Positions 21,589 to 31,272 of a DNA stretch of 56,544 nucleotides are shown in pieces. This DNA comes from a virus, in the IMG/VR virus record IMGVR_UViG_3300050132_000119, positions 1 to 56,544 of that record; one strand, given 5' to 3'. How positions within the stretch are numbered: position 1 is the first letter of the stretch; the number at the start of each line of letters is the position of its first letter. The position numbers and the translations under genes are program-made. The notes beneath the pieces are model-generated. The model had not been told where the DNA came from and did not search any database. It saw nothing but the letters and a program-made list of their open reading frames with translations.

Positions 21589-23326
21589 GCAGCCCACTCG
21601 ACAAGAGCGACTGAGACAGTGCTCCCCGCTGTTCTGGAGTCAGTTGGATGGACCAGTTGGATGTATCCGATGGATTGGCGAAGTTCTTCTGGTACCAGTC
21701 ACTCAGGAGCATATGACGAGCCGGTACACGAAGGGCTGGGGTAGCGCCAAGCAGAGCACCCTTCAACCCTCCCGCTAGATATCCACCACCAACCCCCGCA
21801 GCGATAGCAGCCGCGTTCCCTGTCGAAGTCAGCGGTGCTTGAGTATTGACGTTGGGCTTGTTGTATTCCGGATACATGGCTCCAAACTTCCCAAGGAGCA
21901 GTTGATCCCCCTCAAGTGGGAGTTCATTCTTGTATCGATCCACGAAGGGCTTCGCGTTCACATCACCTGAGTCAGGATTTGCGAGTGCCTTGTCAACCGT
22001 GTAGTTCTGGGCGATATCCTTACGTGCCTGCAGCAAGTTTGGGACTATGTTACTCGGACCCTGATCCATCAGATGCTCGTTTACCAGATTTTCAAGTGCC
22101 TTCGATATATCAATACGGGCTTCCCCGACTGGCACATCATTGACATTGCCGCCATATTTCGTATTTGCTTGCCGATTTCCTATAGTCCGTTGCTGCTGGA
22201 TTGCGGTGTTGATTTGATCACCCGTCAGGGTAGGAACCGCGTATGCGCTAGTTGCCTGCGCAACAGTATCGTTCTGCAAAGTTGGGTCCATGCTCTGAGA
22301 CATCCCACGATCCCGATTTATCTTATCCAGAGCCAATTGGAAATTGGACGGTTGAACTACCTCTCCAGGTCTCAGAACTGTCATCGTATTGACACCAGTT
22401 GGGATATCACCGAGATTGCTGATGGGTGCGTAACCCTGAGCACCGCGTTGCGCACGTAACGTAGCCAGTGCGTCTGCGGTAACGGGAGTCCCAGCTGGAA
22501 CCCCGACACTCTCACCCGCAACCGTAGCCCGAGTGTGAGCATTCCTATAATTAGCATCCTGTTTCAGTTGACTATTGCCAGCAAGTGTCTCAAGGAGGCT
22601 GTTCGTCCAACTCGTATTTCCCGCAGCACTTGGCGGAACCACAAACCCCTTGGCTTGGGCATCGGCAAGTACCTGACTCCGAGGGGTCACGGGTGCGGAG
22701 GTGGTCTGTCTCCCCGCAGCACCCGGAGCCAAGGATGCTGCAATAGCGAGAGGCTCACTCCCTGTCAGATCGTAGGCACCCTTACCCGCAAGGGAACTCA
22801 GTACCCCACGAGTGGCCTGACCCGCTGCAGCAGAGACACTGGCTGGATTCATGATCCCTGCCAACCCAGCACCAGCGGCCTGGAGATAGCCACCCTCATA
22901 TCGCGGGTCAGACGGGTTCACCAGGGCACTGGACACGGGGTTCTTTGCGGCCTGTGCCAGGAGCCACTCGGCAGAACCCGGAGTCTGTGCCCGGTTCTGG
23001 ACCTGGAGCCAATCAGGGGGTGTTTTCCCTGTGATTGCCCGATACGGTGCTCCGATAGCCGCCTTGCCCAAGTCGTTGATATTCGCAAGAACGTCAGCTG
23101 GGTTGAAGGTGCGGACCAGGCCCCGGCCTAGACCTGTACTTACGGCGTTGGCGGCATCCAGTAGACTCCGACCGATACTCTTATCCGCAGGCGGCGCTGG
23201 GATAGTGTTGCCCGGAATGCTCTGCGCATCCAGCATCATCTGATCCACTGTGCTGGGTGCTGGACTAGCGGGTGCAGGAGAACCTCCCGCATCCAGCATC
23301 ATCTGAGTGAAGGTGTCATTTGCCAT
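21575..23326 (-). CDS. Virion/ejection-type protein with GALSQ motif
   Basis: A 583-residue Ala/Gly/Pro/Gln-rich protein. It begins with FTQMMLDAG and a second DQMMLDAQ near residue 28. Hydrophobic glycine-rich stretches occur near 150 (LQAAGAGLAGIMNP) and 520 (AAIAAGVGGGYLAGGLKGAL), and the C-terminus carries RGALSQSLL. The long low-complexity body, membrane-active-looking segments and late position suit an internal virion protein ejected with DNA. No enzyme domain was recognised. It overlaps the upstream gene by one base (TGATG). Confidence 0.6.
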   Translation of the reverse strand: MANDTFTQMMLDAGGSPAPASPAPSTVDQMMLDAQSIPGNTIPAPPADKSIGRSLLDAANAVSTGLGRGLVRTFNPADVLANINDLGKAAIGAPYRAITGKTPPDWLQVQNRAQTPGSAEWLLAQAAKNPVSSALVNPSDPRYEGGYLQAAGAGLAGIMNPASVSAAAGQATRGVLSSLAGKGAYDLTGSEPLAIAASLAPGAAGRQTTSAPVTPRSQVLADAQAKGFVVPPSAAGNTSWTNSLLETLAGNSQLKQDANYRNAHTRATVAGESVGVPAGTPVTADALATLRAQRGAQGYAPISNLGDIPTGVNTMTVLRPGEVVQPSNFQLALDKINRDRGMSQSMDPTLQNDTVAQATSAYAVPTLTGDQINTAIQQQRTIGNRQANTKYGGNVNDVPVGEARIDISKALENLVNEHLMDQGPSNIVPNLLQARKDIAQNYTVDKALANPDSGDVNAKPFVDRYKNELPLEGDQLLLGKFGAMYPEYNKPNVNTQAPLTSTGNAAAIAAGVGGGYLAGGLKGALLGATPALRVPARHMLLSDWYQKNFANPSDTSNWSIQLTPEQRGALSQSLLSSGLLKNP

Positions 23327-25251
23327 CAGAACGCTCCGATTGCTTTCAGATTCTGGACTCTGTTAAGGAACGTGGGGTCTTGCGCGGTGACAGAACCCAG
23401 ATATGCCTTGGCTGCGGGAGAGCCTGGGACCATGTGCTGATAAGTCGAGTACCGCTCGAAAAGGGTCGGATCAGCATTCTTATTGAATACCGACTCATTT
23501 TGACTATACGTTACCGGACTCAGTGCGTTAGCATGAGGTGCCAACACCGAATTCTTGGCAATGATCATATCATTCGCACCGATCAGATTCTGTGAGGTCT
23601 TATCGATCGCGTCGATTGTCATACCGGAGTTCGGATACGCAGCCTGCAGAAGTGTCTGCGCCTGGTCAGTACCTAGACCACCTGTTCTCATACGAGCAAT
23701 AATCTGTGACTCATTCTTCTTCATGACTTCGTAAGCAGTCGCCATATCGGTGGACGCCGGAAGTCCAGCCTGCGCCAACAGGTTATTCGCATAGTTCAGT
23801 TTGTCAGAGGCGGGACCAATGATCGCCTTCTTCGCCTGGTCTGCAATGCCCTTGAGGTAAGAGTTCTGAGTCTGAGCTTGCGCCACCTGAGTAGTCAGAT
23901 CCCCGAACTTGTCAATCATCTGCTTCTGGGTTCCGGTAGCGGCGCTCTCGATGCCGGGCGCAAGAGCCGGGCTCACGGGTCCGGTGGATGTCGCCATGGG
24001 GGAACCCGCTGGTGGGGGAACACCTTGAGCAGCAGCAGCTTGTAGCGCAGCGGTTGACTGAATCGGGGTTGTCCCAGAAGGACCACCGTACACCGTGGTT
24101 GGGTGGGCTGCGGCAGTACCCATCGCAGTAGCCTTAGCTGCTGTAGTAGTTGCGTCTATCCCACCAGGAATAGGAACCACAGACCAATTATCATTCGCGT
24201 CAACCACGTTCATATGACCAGCAGGTGGTGATGCGGGCGTCGTGTGAATCTTGTTGTCCGACCCGATGTACGGAGCACCCGGACGCAGTGATGTGGGTTG
24301 CAGACGAGTGTCCTTGAGATTCTTAGCTGCCATCTGAGCATTGAACTCTGGACTCCCTTGAACCATGCCACCCTGGATCAATTGCTTGGCAAAGTCGGTC
24401 AGGTCGGCATTCTTTGCATACATTCCGGCAACACCCTTACCACCATTGAACGCAATGTCCAGGCCCACTGCCCGTGGATCTACTCCACCGTTTCCAGCGG
24501 GTTGACCTGTAGGTTGTGCGATGGGTTGAACATGTGATACCTGACCCATGGGTGCTGCACCAGTGATCCCCGGAGCAGTTCCTGCGACTGTGGGTGCTCC
24601 TATTACCGGAGCCTGCGGTGTTGCAGCAGGCTGAGTGTTCGGGTCTTGAGGCACTCCCTGAACGGGTGCTCCCGGTGCAGGAGCTTGCCCATTCACCATT
24701 GCCATCCCAGTACCAAACTTCTGCCGCTCAAATTCCATGTTCTGCTGCGCAATAACCTGCTGCATGATGTGCGGCAGATACTGCATCCGAAGTTGCTCCT
24801 GCTGCTGCTTCTGTTGCTGCATGGCACTGGCTACATTACCAATCTGTTCCCCGAGTCCACCTGTCTTGGTGGCACTCCCGAATCCAGCAGCTAGAGCCAG
24901 ATACTGACCCCGCTGGTCATTCTGCGGGACATACTGGTTCAGTGCTTCCTGTGGGGACAGCATTTTGGGAGGCACCAAACCCAACATCGACTGACTCAAT
25001 GCACCTGTGGGTGCTTGCGCAGCTATCTGTTGTGCAGGAACCTGAACTGCGGCTTGACTCAATGCTCCACCTGAATTGGTATCTGGTGCAGATGTATCCG
25101 CAGGATACACATTCCCCTGCACCGGACTCGAAATACCCAGACTAGCGCTAGGACCAAATCGGAAGGTGGGACGTTCACCATTTCCGTTCTTTTCCTCATA
25201 AGCACGGAGGACATCCTGTACGGCACTAGGGAGTTCTTCAAATGATGCCAT
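23326..25251 (-). CDS. Virion/ejection-type protein, Gln/Pro/Ala-rich
   Basis: A 641-residue low-complexity protein. It contains two copies of the short motif (GGALSQAA and TGALSQSM, near residues 65-90), a Gln-rich coiled region (ASAMQQQKQQQEQLRMQYLP), a long Pro/Gly/Ala linker and a helical C-terminal domain (TQVAQAQTQNSYLKGIADQA onward). The ATG at 25251 has AAGGA 6 bases upstream and is preferred to the in-frame TTG at 25257. A role as internal core or ejection protein is inferred from composition and position. Confidence 0.6.
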   Translation of the reverse strand: MASFEELPSAVQDVLRAYEEKNGNGERPTFRFGPSASLGISSPVQGNVYPADTSAPDTNSGGALSQAAVQVPAQQIAAQAPTGALSQSMLGLVPPKMLSPQEALNQYVPQNDQRGQYLALAAGFGSATKTGGLGEQIGNVASAMQQQKQQQEQLRMQYLPHIMQQVIAQQNMEFERQKFGTGMAMVNGQAPAPGAPVQGVPQDPNTQPAATPQAPVIGAPTVAGTAPGITGAAPMGQVSHVQPIAQPTGQPAGNGGVDPRAVGLDIAFNGGKGVAGMYAKNADLTDFAKQLIQGGMVQGSPEFNAQMAAKNLKDTRLQPTSLRPGAPYIGSDNKIHTTPASPPAGHMNVVDANDNWSVVPIPGGIDATTTAAKATAMGTAAAHPTTVYGGPSGTTPIQSTAALQAAAAQGVPPPAGSPMATSTGPVSPALAPGIESAATGTQKQMIDKFGDLTTQVAQAQTQNSYLKGIADQAKKAIIGPASDKLNYANNLLAQAGLPASTDMATAYEVMKKNESQIIARMRTGGLGTDQAQTLLQAAYPNSGMTIDAIDKTSQNLIGANDMIIAKNSVLAPHANALSPVTYSQNESVFNKNADPTLFERYSTYQHMVPGSPAAKAYLGSVTAQDPTFLNRVQNLKAIGAF

Positions 25252-25260
25252 AGTCAATCC

Positions 25261-26292
25261 TTATTGAGGCTGAGTGCCAGGAGCCGGGGTCGTACCATTC
25301 GAGTTTAACCCTTGAGCCAGATAGTAGGCAGCAGCCGCGCTACTGAGAGCCCCTGGACCATAGGCACTTGCGGGACCGTTACTCGTACTCGTGACAGCAT
25401 TGGGCAACTGCATCCCGCTTGTCAGACTCGCCTCGTTCTGCAACTGGGTCCAGGGCTGCGTGAGCGCTGTATTCGCATTGGACAGGTCAGTGTCGTAGCC
25501 TTTTTGTTGGAGTGCCTGCTGCTGGTTACCCGTAGCCAGCAGATTCGCATTGTCCGTGTTACCCAGAGCCTGTGCAGTCTGAGTCAGCGCGCCCGTCTGA
25601 CTTGCGCCGGTACTCAGGGCACTCGTGGTATCGTTTGCGCCCGTGAGAGCCGCAGTCGCCTGGATCTGACCCTGTTGCTGTGTTCTGTTGGCATCTGCGG
25701 CAAATGCGTTTTGAGCCTGACCATATCCGGCCTGAAGGGCACTGCTCTGTTGACCCGTGATATCGTTGGATGCCTGTACTGCCGCCTGACCCAGTACATC
25801 GGCATTCCGGGTGGACCCGAACTGACCAGAACCGATCATGGAGGCATTGACTCCCGGCATGATGGTTTCATTCCAGTTCCGAGCACCCAGTCGTGCGATG
25901 TTGTCAGTCACCGCAGAGGTATACGGACTCATGTACTTGGCCGCAGTACCCGCGTCCCAGGTCTGTGCGGGTCCAGCAACAGCATCCTGAGCCGAGTTGA
26001 CCAGACTTGTGGCAGCGGGAGCAATCTGATTCGTCAGACCCTGAGCCGCAGACATTCCCGGTTGCCACGTACCCTGCATATCCGCAGTCTGCTGGAACGC
26101 CTGAGTCTGAGTCGGATTGAACCCCGCAACGCTGGCCTGGGGGAGAGGCTGCTGCAGATTATTCTGTGCGAGTTGAGAACCCTGATCCGCAAGGTTCTTC
26201 GTATACTGTTGGTACCAGGCAGGCAGATCCTTGTTTGTGGCGGAGCTTGTGTCAATGGCCGCGCCGGGCGATCCTGTAGTCAGATTAGCCAT
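25261..26292 (-). CDS. Virion structural protein with GALTQ motif
   Basis: A 343-residue Ala/Gln/Asn/Thr-rich protein. Recognisable segments are PAWYQQYTKNL near the start, KYMSPYTSAVTDNIARLGAR (a motif I have seen in podophage structural proteins) and TGALTQTAQAL. It looks mostly helical without a stable globular core. Its start overlaps the end of the upstream gene. A role in the internal core or tail is likely but unproven. Confidence 0.62.
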   Translation of the reverse strand: MANLTTGSPGAAIDTSSATNKDLPAWYQQYTKNLADQGSQLAQNNLQQPLPQASVAGFNPTQTQAFQQTADMQGTWQPGMSAAQGLTNQIAPAATSLVNSAQDAVAGPAQTWDAGTAAKYMSPYTSAVTDNIARLGARNWNETIMPGVNASMIGSGQFGSTRNADVLGQAAVQASNDITGQQSSALQAGYGQAQNAFAADANRTQQQGQIQATAALTGANDTTSALSTGASQTGALTQTAQALGNTDNANLLATGNQQQALQQKGYDTDLSNANTALTQPWTQLQNEASLTSGMQLPNAVTSTSNGPASAYGPGALSSAAAAYYLAQGLNSNGTTPAPGTQPQ

Positions 26293-27190
26293 TTAGACCA
26301 CCTTTCATGTAGCTGAGGGCACCCTGAGCAGGTGGAGCAATTTCACCATTCGGGGCAGCGCGTTTCTGAGCCCGGAGTTCTTCGCGTAATTGGTCGAGTT
26401 TTGCAGCACCTGCTGAATTGTTCCCATCACCCAACATCGCCACAGACTCTGCATCCATGACGTATTCGCCACCGGAGAGCTTGGCGTCAATCAAATCAGC
26501 CTGACCCCCGCTGTCATCGGAGACGTAACCTACAAAGGGTTGAGCTTGGGTCAGAGGTCCATTGCCAGGTACTTCACCCCCCTCGGCGAACTTCTTCGGA
26601 GGAACCACGATGGGGTTGGACACCGCAGAGTTGAACTGATACGGCTGCACAGCACGAGGAGCCTGAGTCAGGGCACCCACACCAGGTGTGACGCTGGACG
26701 GCATAGCTGCTGCACTGGTCCGCTGAATCTGGTTACCCGACCGGATCGGGGTCTGCATGGCGGACATCTGAGCCTGAGTGAAGGCACCGGGGGTGTTACT
26801 CGGTTGCTGCGATAGAAGCTGAGTAGCGGATTTGGGGTTGTAGGCTGGGGAACTCAGGGAACCGTATAAGCTCATCGCACCCAGACCTAGCCCTGCGAGT
26901 TGAGATCCAGTCAGGCTCAGGCCAGTCAGAGAGTTGAACCCCTTGACCAGATCGGTTGACCATGGTGTCCCACTGGACGCGGCACCCGCAAAGTTCGAGG
27001 GATTGGTAGCATAGTTCGGGAGCCCTGTGGCAGTATCGATTGCCATGGGATCAACTGTGGGATTCGCAGCCCCTCCAGTCGTGGATGTATTATTTGTAAT
27101 CGATGGGTCTAAGTAACCTGCGGGGGCCGTGCTTCCACCCGATCCGTCATCGTACAGATAATTACCTTCAGTGTCGTAGATAGCTGCCAT
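26285..27190 (-). CDS. Virion-associated protein with FAEGGEV / GPLTQ module
   Basis: A 301-residue protein. The C-terminal third has the recurrent phage segment DAKLSGGEYVMDAESVAMLG, followed by a helix (KLDQLREELRAQKRA). Upstream are GVGALTQAP and the composite FAEGGEVPGNGPLTQAQ. The N-terminal half is Gly/Thr/Ser-rich. Its motif content links it to the proteins at 49843-53297. The function is unknown. Confidence 0.62.
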   Translation of the reverse strand: MAAIYDTEGNYLYDDGSGGSTAPAGYLDPSITNNTSTTGGAANPTVDPMAIDTATGLPNYATNPSNFAGAASSGTPWSTDLVKGFNSLTGLSLTGSQLAGLGLGAMSLYGSLSSPAYNPKSATQLLSQQPSNTPGAFTQAQMSAMQTPIRSGNQIQRTSAAAMPSSVTPGVGALTQAPRAVQPYQFNSAVSNPIVVPPKKFAEGGEVPGNGPLTQAQPFVGYVSDDSGGQADLIDAKLSGGEYVMDAESVAMLGDGNNSAGAAKLDQLREELRAQKRAAPNGEIAPPAQGALSYMKGGLNG

Positions 27191-27194
27191 AGTA

Positions 27195-27437
27195 TTACCT
27201 CACTGCGCCAATAAATTGCTCTGCCCAGCGCTCCCAATCGTCAAAGTTCTCGGCAGAAGGAATATTCATTGCCACGAGTTCTGGCACATGAAACAGCGCA
27301 CATACCCATGTCTTCCATGAATCGTCATTATACGGGGCTGCGACCCCATATTTCGCCAATTGTTCTGCAACAACTGCGCCCCATTCGCTGAATTTTAATC
27401 CTTTTGGTTCAGGAAGGAAGGAAGTTGTGGTTTTCAT
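27195..27437 (-). CDS. Small late protein
   Basis: An 80-residue protein (FSEWGAVVAEQLAKYGVAAP, then WVCALFHVPELVAMNIPSAE). I recognise this as a recurrent small protein near podophage tail genes, without known function. Its ATG overlaps the stop of the tail hub gene (ATGA). Confidence 0.65.
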   Translation of the reverse strand: MKTTTSFLPEPKGLKFSEWGAVVAEQLAKYGVAAPYNDDSWKTWVCALFHVPELVAMNIPSAENFDDWERWAEQFIGAVR

Positions 27438-29395
27438 TCAGTGGATCTTTCATCGCCAAGGGATAGTTTTGTCATGATTTGACCCTGTTCAAAGAATCCC
27501 CCAAGGGTATTTGATACGAATTGCAGTTTCAGAATCCGGGCCTGGTCCACAGTATCCTGGAATGAATTACTCGGACTCAGATTGTAAGAATTCAGCACAA
27601 GATTATCATCCTGAGCAAAAGAGCGACCCAGGACATTGAGAGTAATATCCCCGACCTGATTCAGATCGGGCTCTACCCGCTCCACCCGAGTCATGATGTC
27701 CACGGTCTTGGGCACATCGTCGTAAGGTGAGCCAATTGCAAACCCGATGTTACAGGATGTAAACGAACTCTCGATGGTCGTAGTTTCCTGACCCACGGTC
27801 TTGTCGTATCCATATTCATGCTGATACTGGCATACGAGAGTCTGTGCGACGGGGGTAGATTGGATATTCGCTGTGGCACCCGCGATTCCGGTAATCGTCT
27901 CTCCGCTGACAAATATACCCGTGACGCTCTTGACGCTGATGCTGTTGGTCAGCACCCGAGCGGCAATGCCCGTGGCAGCAGAGGTTCCCCCGGTTACCGT
28001 GTAACCATCCGCAAATGCCGTGGTCATGCTGGTGAAGGACAATACCGCACCTGACGCCACTCCTGTGGTATTGGCGCTCAGAGTGACCGTGGTCCCCGTA
28101 TGGGAGGATACCGTGGTCCCGTTGGGGATACCAGTTGACCCACTAGCCACCATCCCATTCACCACTCCCGTAGTATCGATGAAGGTCAGTACCGCAGAAC
28201 CCGTGAGCGTGGCAGCAGAAGTCGTGAGTCGCAGTCCTGTAGTCAGGAGCATCGTGTCGATGGGGTCTTCATGACCAGCCCATACCGGGAAGCTGAACAC
28301 GCCAGTCGGGGCACCCGCTGTCCGCTTCTTCACGGCATCGTACCAAGTGTTTTCTCGGTAGTTGTAGATGATCGCGTTACCGCACTCGGTGTCCGTTCCC
28401 GCAGGATAGAACCACCAAATCTCGCCCCATCGAGCCACCTTGGTACCCCACACCTTATTCTGGTGAGCATAGTTCAGATTGTCGAAGAAGTAGTTCTGAT
28501 TCATCTGGTTCGGAACCTCTTGAACCACACCCGTATAACACAGGAACCGGTCGGTGCCGGGCCAGTAGAACCTGCCGTCATGCTCCACGACTGCCTTCTT
28601 GCTCAGTATCGTGGTGGGGGAGGCCAGAGTGTCATACTGCCAGATACCAGTACCTCCAATGAAGGACACGCGAATGAGGGAGTCCAGTGCCCAGAACAGA
28701 CCTGCGGGAGCCTGAGCACCCCCTCGAAGGGGGGCACCATAGATAATCTTGGTCCCGGCTACGTTGTTCGATGAGGCGTAGTTTCCCCCGCCTGCAGTCC
28801 AACCGGATGCGGTAGAGAAGTCGTTGGCGTTGGTATTTCGGATGAGTCCATTGGAGCCGTACACGAACAGGAAGGGCTGCAGGACACAGAGCCCACCACT
28901 GACGGAAATGGGTCCAGAACCGTCACTAACTTGAACAAGTGGGTCATTTGAGGCAATATTCCCCGCGTAAATGCCTCCACCACTGTCATTAGAAATATTC
29001 ATCACATCGGGAGTGGATGCCGCAATGATCGCAGAATACGCGCCTCCGGTGCTGGAGTACATCGCAGCATGGGACCAGTTCAGGGTTGGATCGGTCGTGA
29101 ATCCTGAAGGGGTCCGGTCCTCGATATTCCCGGATGCCCCGGTACTGTCAAACTGGATTCGCTGGATACCCCATTGGCTGAACAGATGGGTCGAGTTGAT
29201 CCCGGAACGTGAGTCCAGCATCACGGAGCGCACGGGAGCATTGGCGTACCGCGTCATGGCTCGGTAACCACCCATCTTGCGAACCCTACCTCGGTTCCAG
29301 CGCACCCACTCCCCATCCGAGAAGTAGGAGGTGTCCAGGTCCGTACCATCGCGGCGGACACCGGGTTGACTCTTGAACTCGTATAGATCGTCCAT
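27434..29395 (-). CDS. P22 gp10-like tail hub / DNA stabilisation protein
   Basis: A 653-residue protein. The N-terminus (GVRRDGTDLDTSYFSDGEWV, then GRVRKMGGYRAM) and the body (GRFYWPGTDRFLCYTGVV, YFFDNLNYAHQNKVWGTKVA, GEIWWFYPAGTDTECGNAII) match podophage tail-hub or packaged-DNA stabilisation proteins. Residues of about 375-520 are a Thr/Gly/Ser-rich insertion with a repeated VNGMVASGSTGIPNGTTVS type beta module, probably an exposed Ig-like domain. It would sit below the adaptor ring. Confidence 0.75.
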   Translation of the reverse strand: MDDLYEFKSQPGVRRDGTDLDTSYFSDGEWVRWNRGRVRKMGGYRAMTRYANAPVRSVMLDSRSGINSTHLFSQWGIQRIQFDSTGASGNIEDRTPSGFTTDPTLNWSHAAMYSSTGGAYSAIIAASTPDVMNISNDSGGGIYAGNIASNDPLVQVSDGSGPISVSGGLCVLQPFLFVYGSNGLIRNTNANDFSTASGWTAGGGNYASSNNVAGTKIIYGAPLRGGAQAPAGLFWALDSLIRVSFIGGTGIWQYDTLASPTTILSKKAVVEHDGRFYWPGTDRFLCYTGVVQEVPNQMNQNYFFDNLNYAHQNKVWGTKVARWGEIWWFYPAGTDTECGNAIIYNYRENTWYDAVKKRTAGAPTGVFSFPVWAGHEDPIDTMLLTTGLRLTTSAATLTGSAVLTFIDTTGVVNGMVASGSTGIPNGTTVSSHTGTTVTLSANTTGVASGAVLSFTSMTTAFADGYTVTGGTSAATGIAARVLTNSISVKSVTGIFVSGETITGIAGATANIQSTPVAQTLVCQYQHEYGYDKTVGQETTTIESSFTSCNIGFAIGSPYDDVPKTVDIMTRVERVEPDLNQVGDITLNVLGRSFAQDDNLVLNSYNLSPSNSFQDTVDQARILKLQFVSNTLGGFFEQGQIMTKLSLGDERSTE

Positions 29396-30024
29396 TAGGG
29401 CCTTGTGAATACGGTGGTGCGGTCTGCCATGCGCTCAGAGTTCTCGGTCTTGAGGCCACCTGTGGCGGACTGATAAGCATCCTCCCAGGTGGACTGGCGA
29501 GTAGCATTCTTGGTGAACCGACACGCCTCCACCATGCAGGCGGCAAAGAGAGCCTGTGGTGCGTTCAGGGTCAGCCAGTTGCTGTCATTCGCGGCACTCA
29601 GAGGCTGGAGTCGGGCGTAGTAGACCAACTCGAATGTGAATGCTGTAACGGGTGTAGGACCGAACAGGAAGTGCGTGGCGTTGTAGTCCGCATAGAACCT
29701 GGGGTTATCGGACAGGGTGGGGTTGGGCCAGTAGTTTCTCACGTACTCCAGGGGGCGCAGGAACAGAGGTGTACTGGCTCCTGCTGCATTGGTGTAATTG
29801 AAGCTGATCGTCTCTTTCCAGAAGGCGGGTTTCGCCATGCTACTCGATGTGGGCAGAGTCCCGGTCACCACAGACTGGAACCCCTGCTGCTTCATTTCCG
29901 TGGCTAGGCGGTTCTCAGCCAGAGAAATGAATGTGGGTATCTGCGCTGCGAATGCGGTGTCGGTTCTCTCGTTCCACTGCGGTAGGAGAGTCAGAAGCTG
30001 TGTGTAGCTGAAGTCCTGCATCAT
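29395..30024 (-). CDS. Head-tail adaptor-like protein
   Basis: A 209-residue protein with a helical N-terminus (FSYTQLLTLLPQWNERTDTA, FISLAENRLATEMKQQGF), a central beta part (PLFLRPLEYVRNYWPN) and a C-terminal helix (NAPQALFAACMVEACRFTKN). This layout matches the SU10-type/P22 gp4-like adaptor family that rings the portal. Its start overlaps the spanin stop. Confidence 0.68.
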   Translation of the reverse strand: MMQDFSYTQLLTLLPQWNERTDTAFAAQIPTFISLAENRLATEMKQQGFQSVVTGTLPTSSSMAKPAFWKETISFNYTNAAGASTPLFLRPLEYVRNYWPNPTLSDNPRFYADYNATHFLFGPTPVTAFTFELVYYARLQPLSAANDSNWLTLNAPQALFAACMVEACRFTKNATRQSTWEDAYQSATGGLKTENSERMADRTTVFTRP

Positions 30025-30524
30025 TCTCTCATTTTGTAGGAGTCTGCCCTACAGGAGATGTAGGCATCGTTAACCCTGTCGGCTTCGCTGGTGAGCTTAA
30101 GGAGTAGCTCAGAAGCTGGTTCTGAAAATACCCCACCGGCTTGGGTGGCGTCTGCTCCACCAGTTTGGGGACCGCTGGCAATTTGACCTTGGGCGCTTCC
30201 ACCACTGCACCCGGTTGCGTTGGGGTCGCGCAGCACCCGAGAAGCATGGAGCTTGTCAGCAAGAATACCGATAGCAGTTTCATTGGTTGCGTCATTTTCA
30301 TTCCTAGTGGTGTTGAAATCGTCCAGTTCCTTCTGCTTGATCTTGATCTCTGCGGTGAGTTTGGCGAGTTTCTCAGCGGCAGCATCATTGTTTTTCTTGA
30401 TCATTGCGATATAGGGTTCTGCGCCCAGGTTGCGCTCATGCTTGGCCCACAACTCGTAACCCAGGGCGCTGGACCCAAGGAGTCCGAGTGCCAGTAGCCA
30501 GGTCCAGGGGTTTAGGAAGCTCAT
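30021..30524 (-). CDS. Rz-like i-spanin
   Basis: A 167-residue protein starting MSFLNPWTWLLALGLLGSSA. It has one N-terminal transmembrane helix and then a charged coiled coil (AAAEKLAKLTAEIKIKQKEL), which is the layout of the inner-membrane spanin. ATG 30524 overlaps the endolysin stop and has AAGG upstream. A Rz1-type lipoprotein is nested in the +1 frame. Two cysteines near the C-terminus (ATGCSGGS, ISCRAD) could crosslink dimers. Confidence 0.82.
   Translation of the reverse strand: MSFLNPWTWLLALGLLGSSALGYELWAKHERNLGAEPYIAMIKKNNDAAAEKLAKLTAEIKIKQKELDDFNTTRNENDATNETAIGILADKLHASRVLRDPNATGCSGGSAQGQIASGPQTGGADATQAGGVFSEPASELLLKLTSEADRVNDAYISCRADSYKMRE
30029..30295 (-). CDS. Rz1-like o-spanin nested in the i-spanin gene
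   Basis: An 88-residue lipoprotein read in another frame wholly inside the Rz-like gene. The signal peptide MTQPMKLLSVFLLTSSMLLG ends in the lipobox LLGC, followed by a proline-rich mature part (VVEAPKVKLPAVPKLVEQTP, PTSPVGQTPTK). AGGA lies 6 bases before the chosen ATG. The nested layout is that of lambda Rz/Rz1; the pair fuses the two membranes after the endolysin has acted. Confidence 0.85.
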   Translation of the reverse strand: MTQPMKLLSVFLLTSSMLLGCCATPTQPGAVVEAPKVKLPAVPKLVEQTPPKPVGYFQNQLLSYSLSSPAKPTGLTMPTSPVGQTPTK

Positions 30525-31048
30525 GACAGCACCTTGATTGCAGCAGCCCACAGCGCAAGACGGTCATCCTGCCCATTCAAGCCACCGTTTATCTTTCTGG
30601 TGATGAACGCAAACGCGCCATCATCGGCCAGGTCGTTGAGTCCGTGACTCTGCCAGAATTGCATAGCTGAACGTACCGCTAAGTCTGGTTCACCCAGGCG
30701 CTCAGGGTTTGCGATGAGGTCCACAGCCAGAGCAGTGGACATAGATTGATAGTTGGCTCGTCCCGTGATCTGGATGAGCCCCCGACCCCGGAACTTACAC
30801 CCGTCCCCGAACTCGGTATTCCCCAGGTCTGCACGACCCTCATATCCGGCTTGTGCGGAAGTCGGTCCCCAGATTTCCACCAGCCAGTGAAGCCCACCAC
30901 TCTCATGACCCACCTGTGCCAGGAACGCAGCCAGGCGTCCGGGCGTGTTGATCTCGAAGTCCGGTGCGTACTGGTCAATGATCGGCTGGAACGTGGTAGC
31001 CCGGTCAATCCGTGCGCCGGTACAGGTCGCCAGTTCCTGCGGTGTCAT
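30521..31048 (-). CDS. Endolysin, glycoside hydrolase family 19
   Basis: A 175-residue protein with the GH19 chitinase-like lysozyme fold: FLAQVGHESGGLHWLVEIWG with the catalytic Glu49, YEGR, and KFRGRGLIQITGRANY. It has no signal peptide, so it needs a holin, which is encoded directly upstream and overlaps it by ATGA. It cuts the glycan of peptidoglycan at lysis. Confidence 0.9.
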   Translation of the reverse strand: MTPQELATCTGARIDRATTFQPIIDQYAPDFEINTPGRLAAFLAQVGHESGGLHWLVEIWGPTSAQAGYEGRADLGNTEFGDGCKFRGRGLIQITGRANYQSMSTALAVDLIANPERLGEPDLAVRSAMQFWQSHGLNDLADDGAFAFITRKINGGLNGQDDRLALWAAAIKVLS

Positions 31049-31272
31049 GATGGGTCTTTCGGCTTGTCGTCTTGCTGCACGAACTTACCCACCAGACCCA
31101 GGAACAGAATAGCAACCGTGATCTTAGCCACCCACTCACCGACGCTCTTGGGTAGATCGGCCTTAATCTCATCGGGCAGCGTCACCCAGGCACCCTGAGT
31201 CGCGCCTGCGGTGGACAGTGCGATAGTGGAGTAGTGACGCCAGCAGCTTTTGGCATTCTCAACAATCTTCAT
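31045..31272 (-). CDS. Holin
   Basis: A 75-residue protein with a hydrophobic helix at about 50-67 (AKITVAILFLGLVGKFV), a weaker hydrophobic part near 17-30, and a charged tail (QQDDKPKDPS). The short length, the charged C-terminus and the position immediately before the endolysin support the holin call. Similar late small proteins (LPDEIKADLPKSVGEW) are annotated as holins in other phages. Confidence 0.72.
   Translation of the reverse strand: MKIVENAKSCWRHYSTIALSTAGATQGAWVTLPDEIKADLPKSVGEWVAKITVAILFLGLVGKFVQQDDKPKDPS

Noticed and set aside
25312-26316. Plus-strand frame of 334 codons opposite a virion protein gene
   Set aside because: It is rich in Arg, Cys and Ser, as expected from the complement of Gln/Ala/Thr-rich coding DNA. 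All surrounding genes run leftward.
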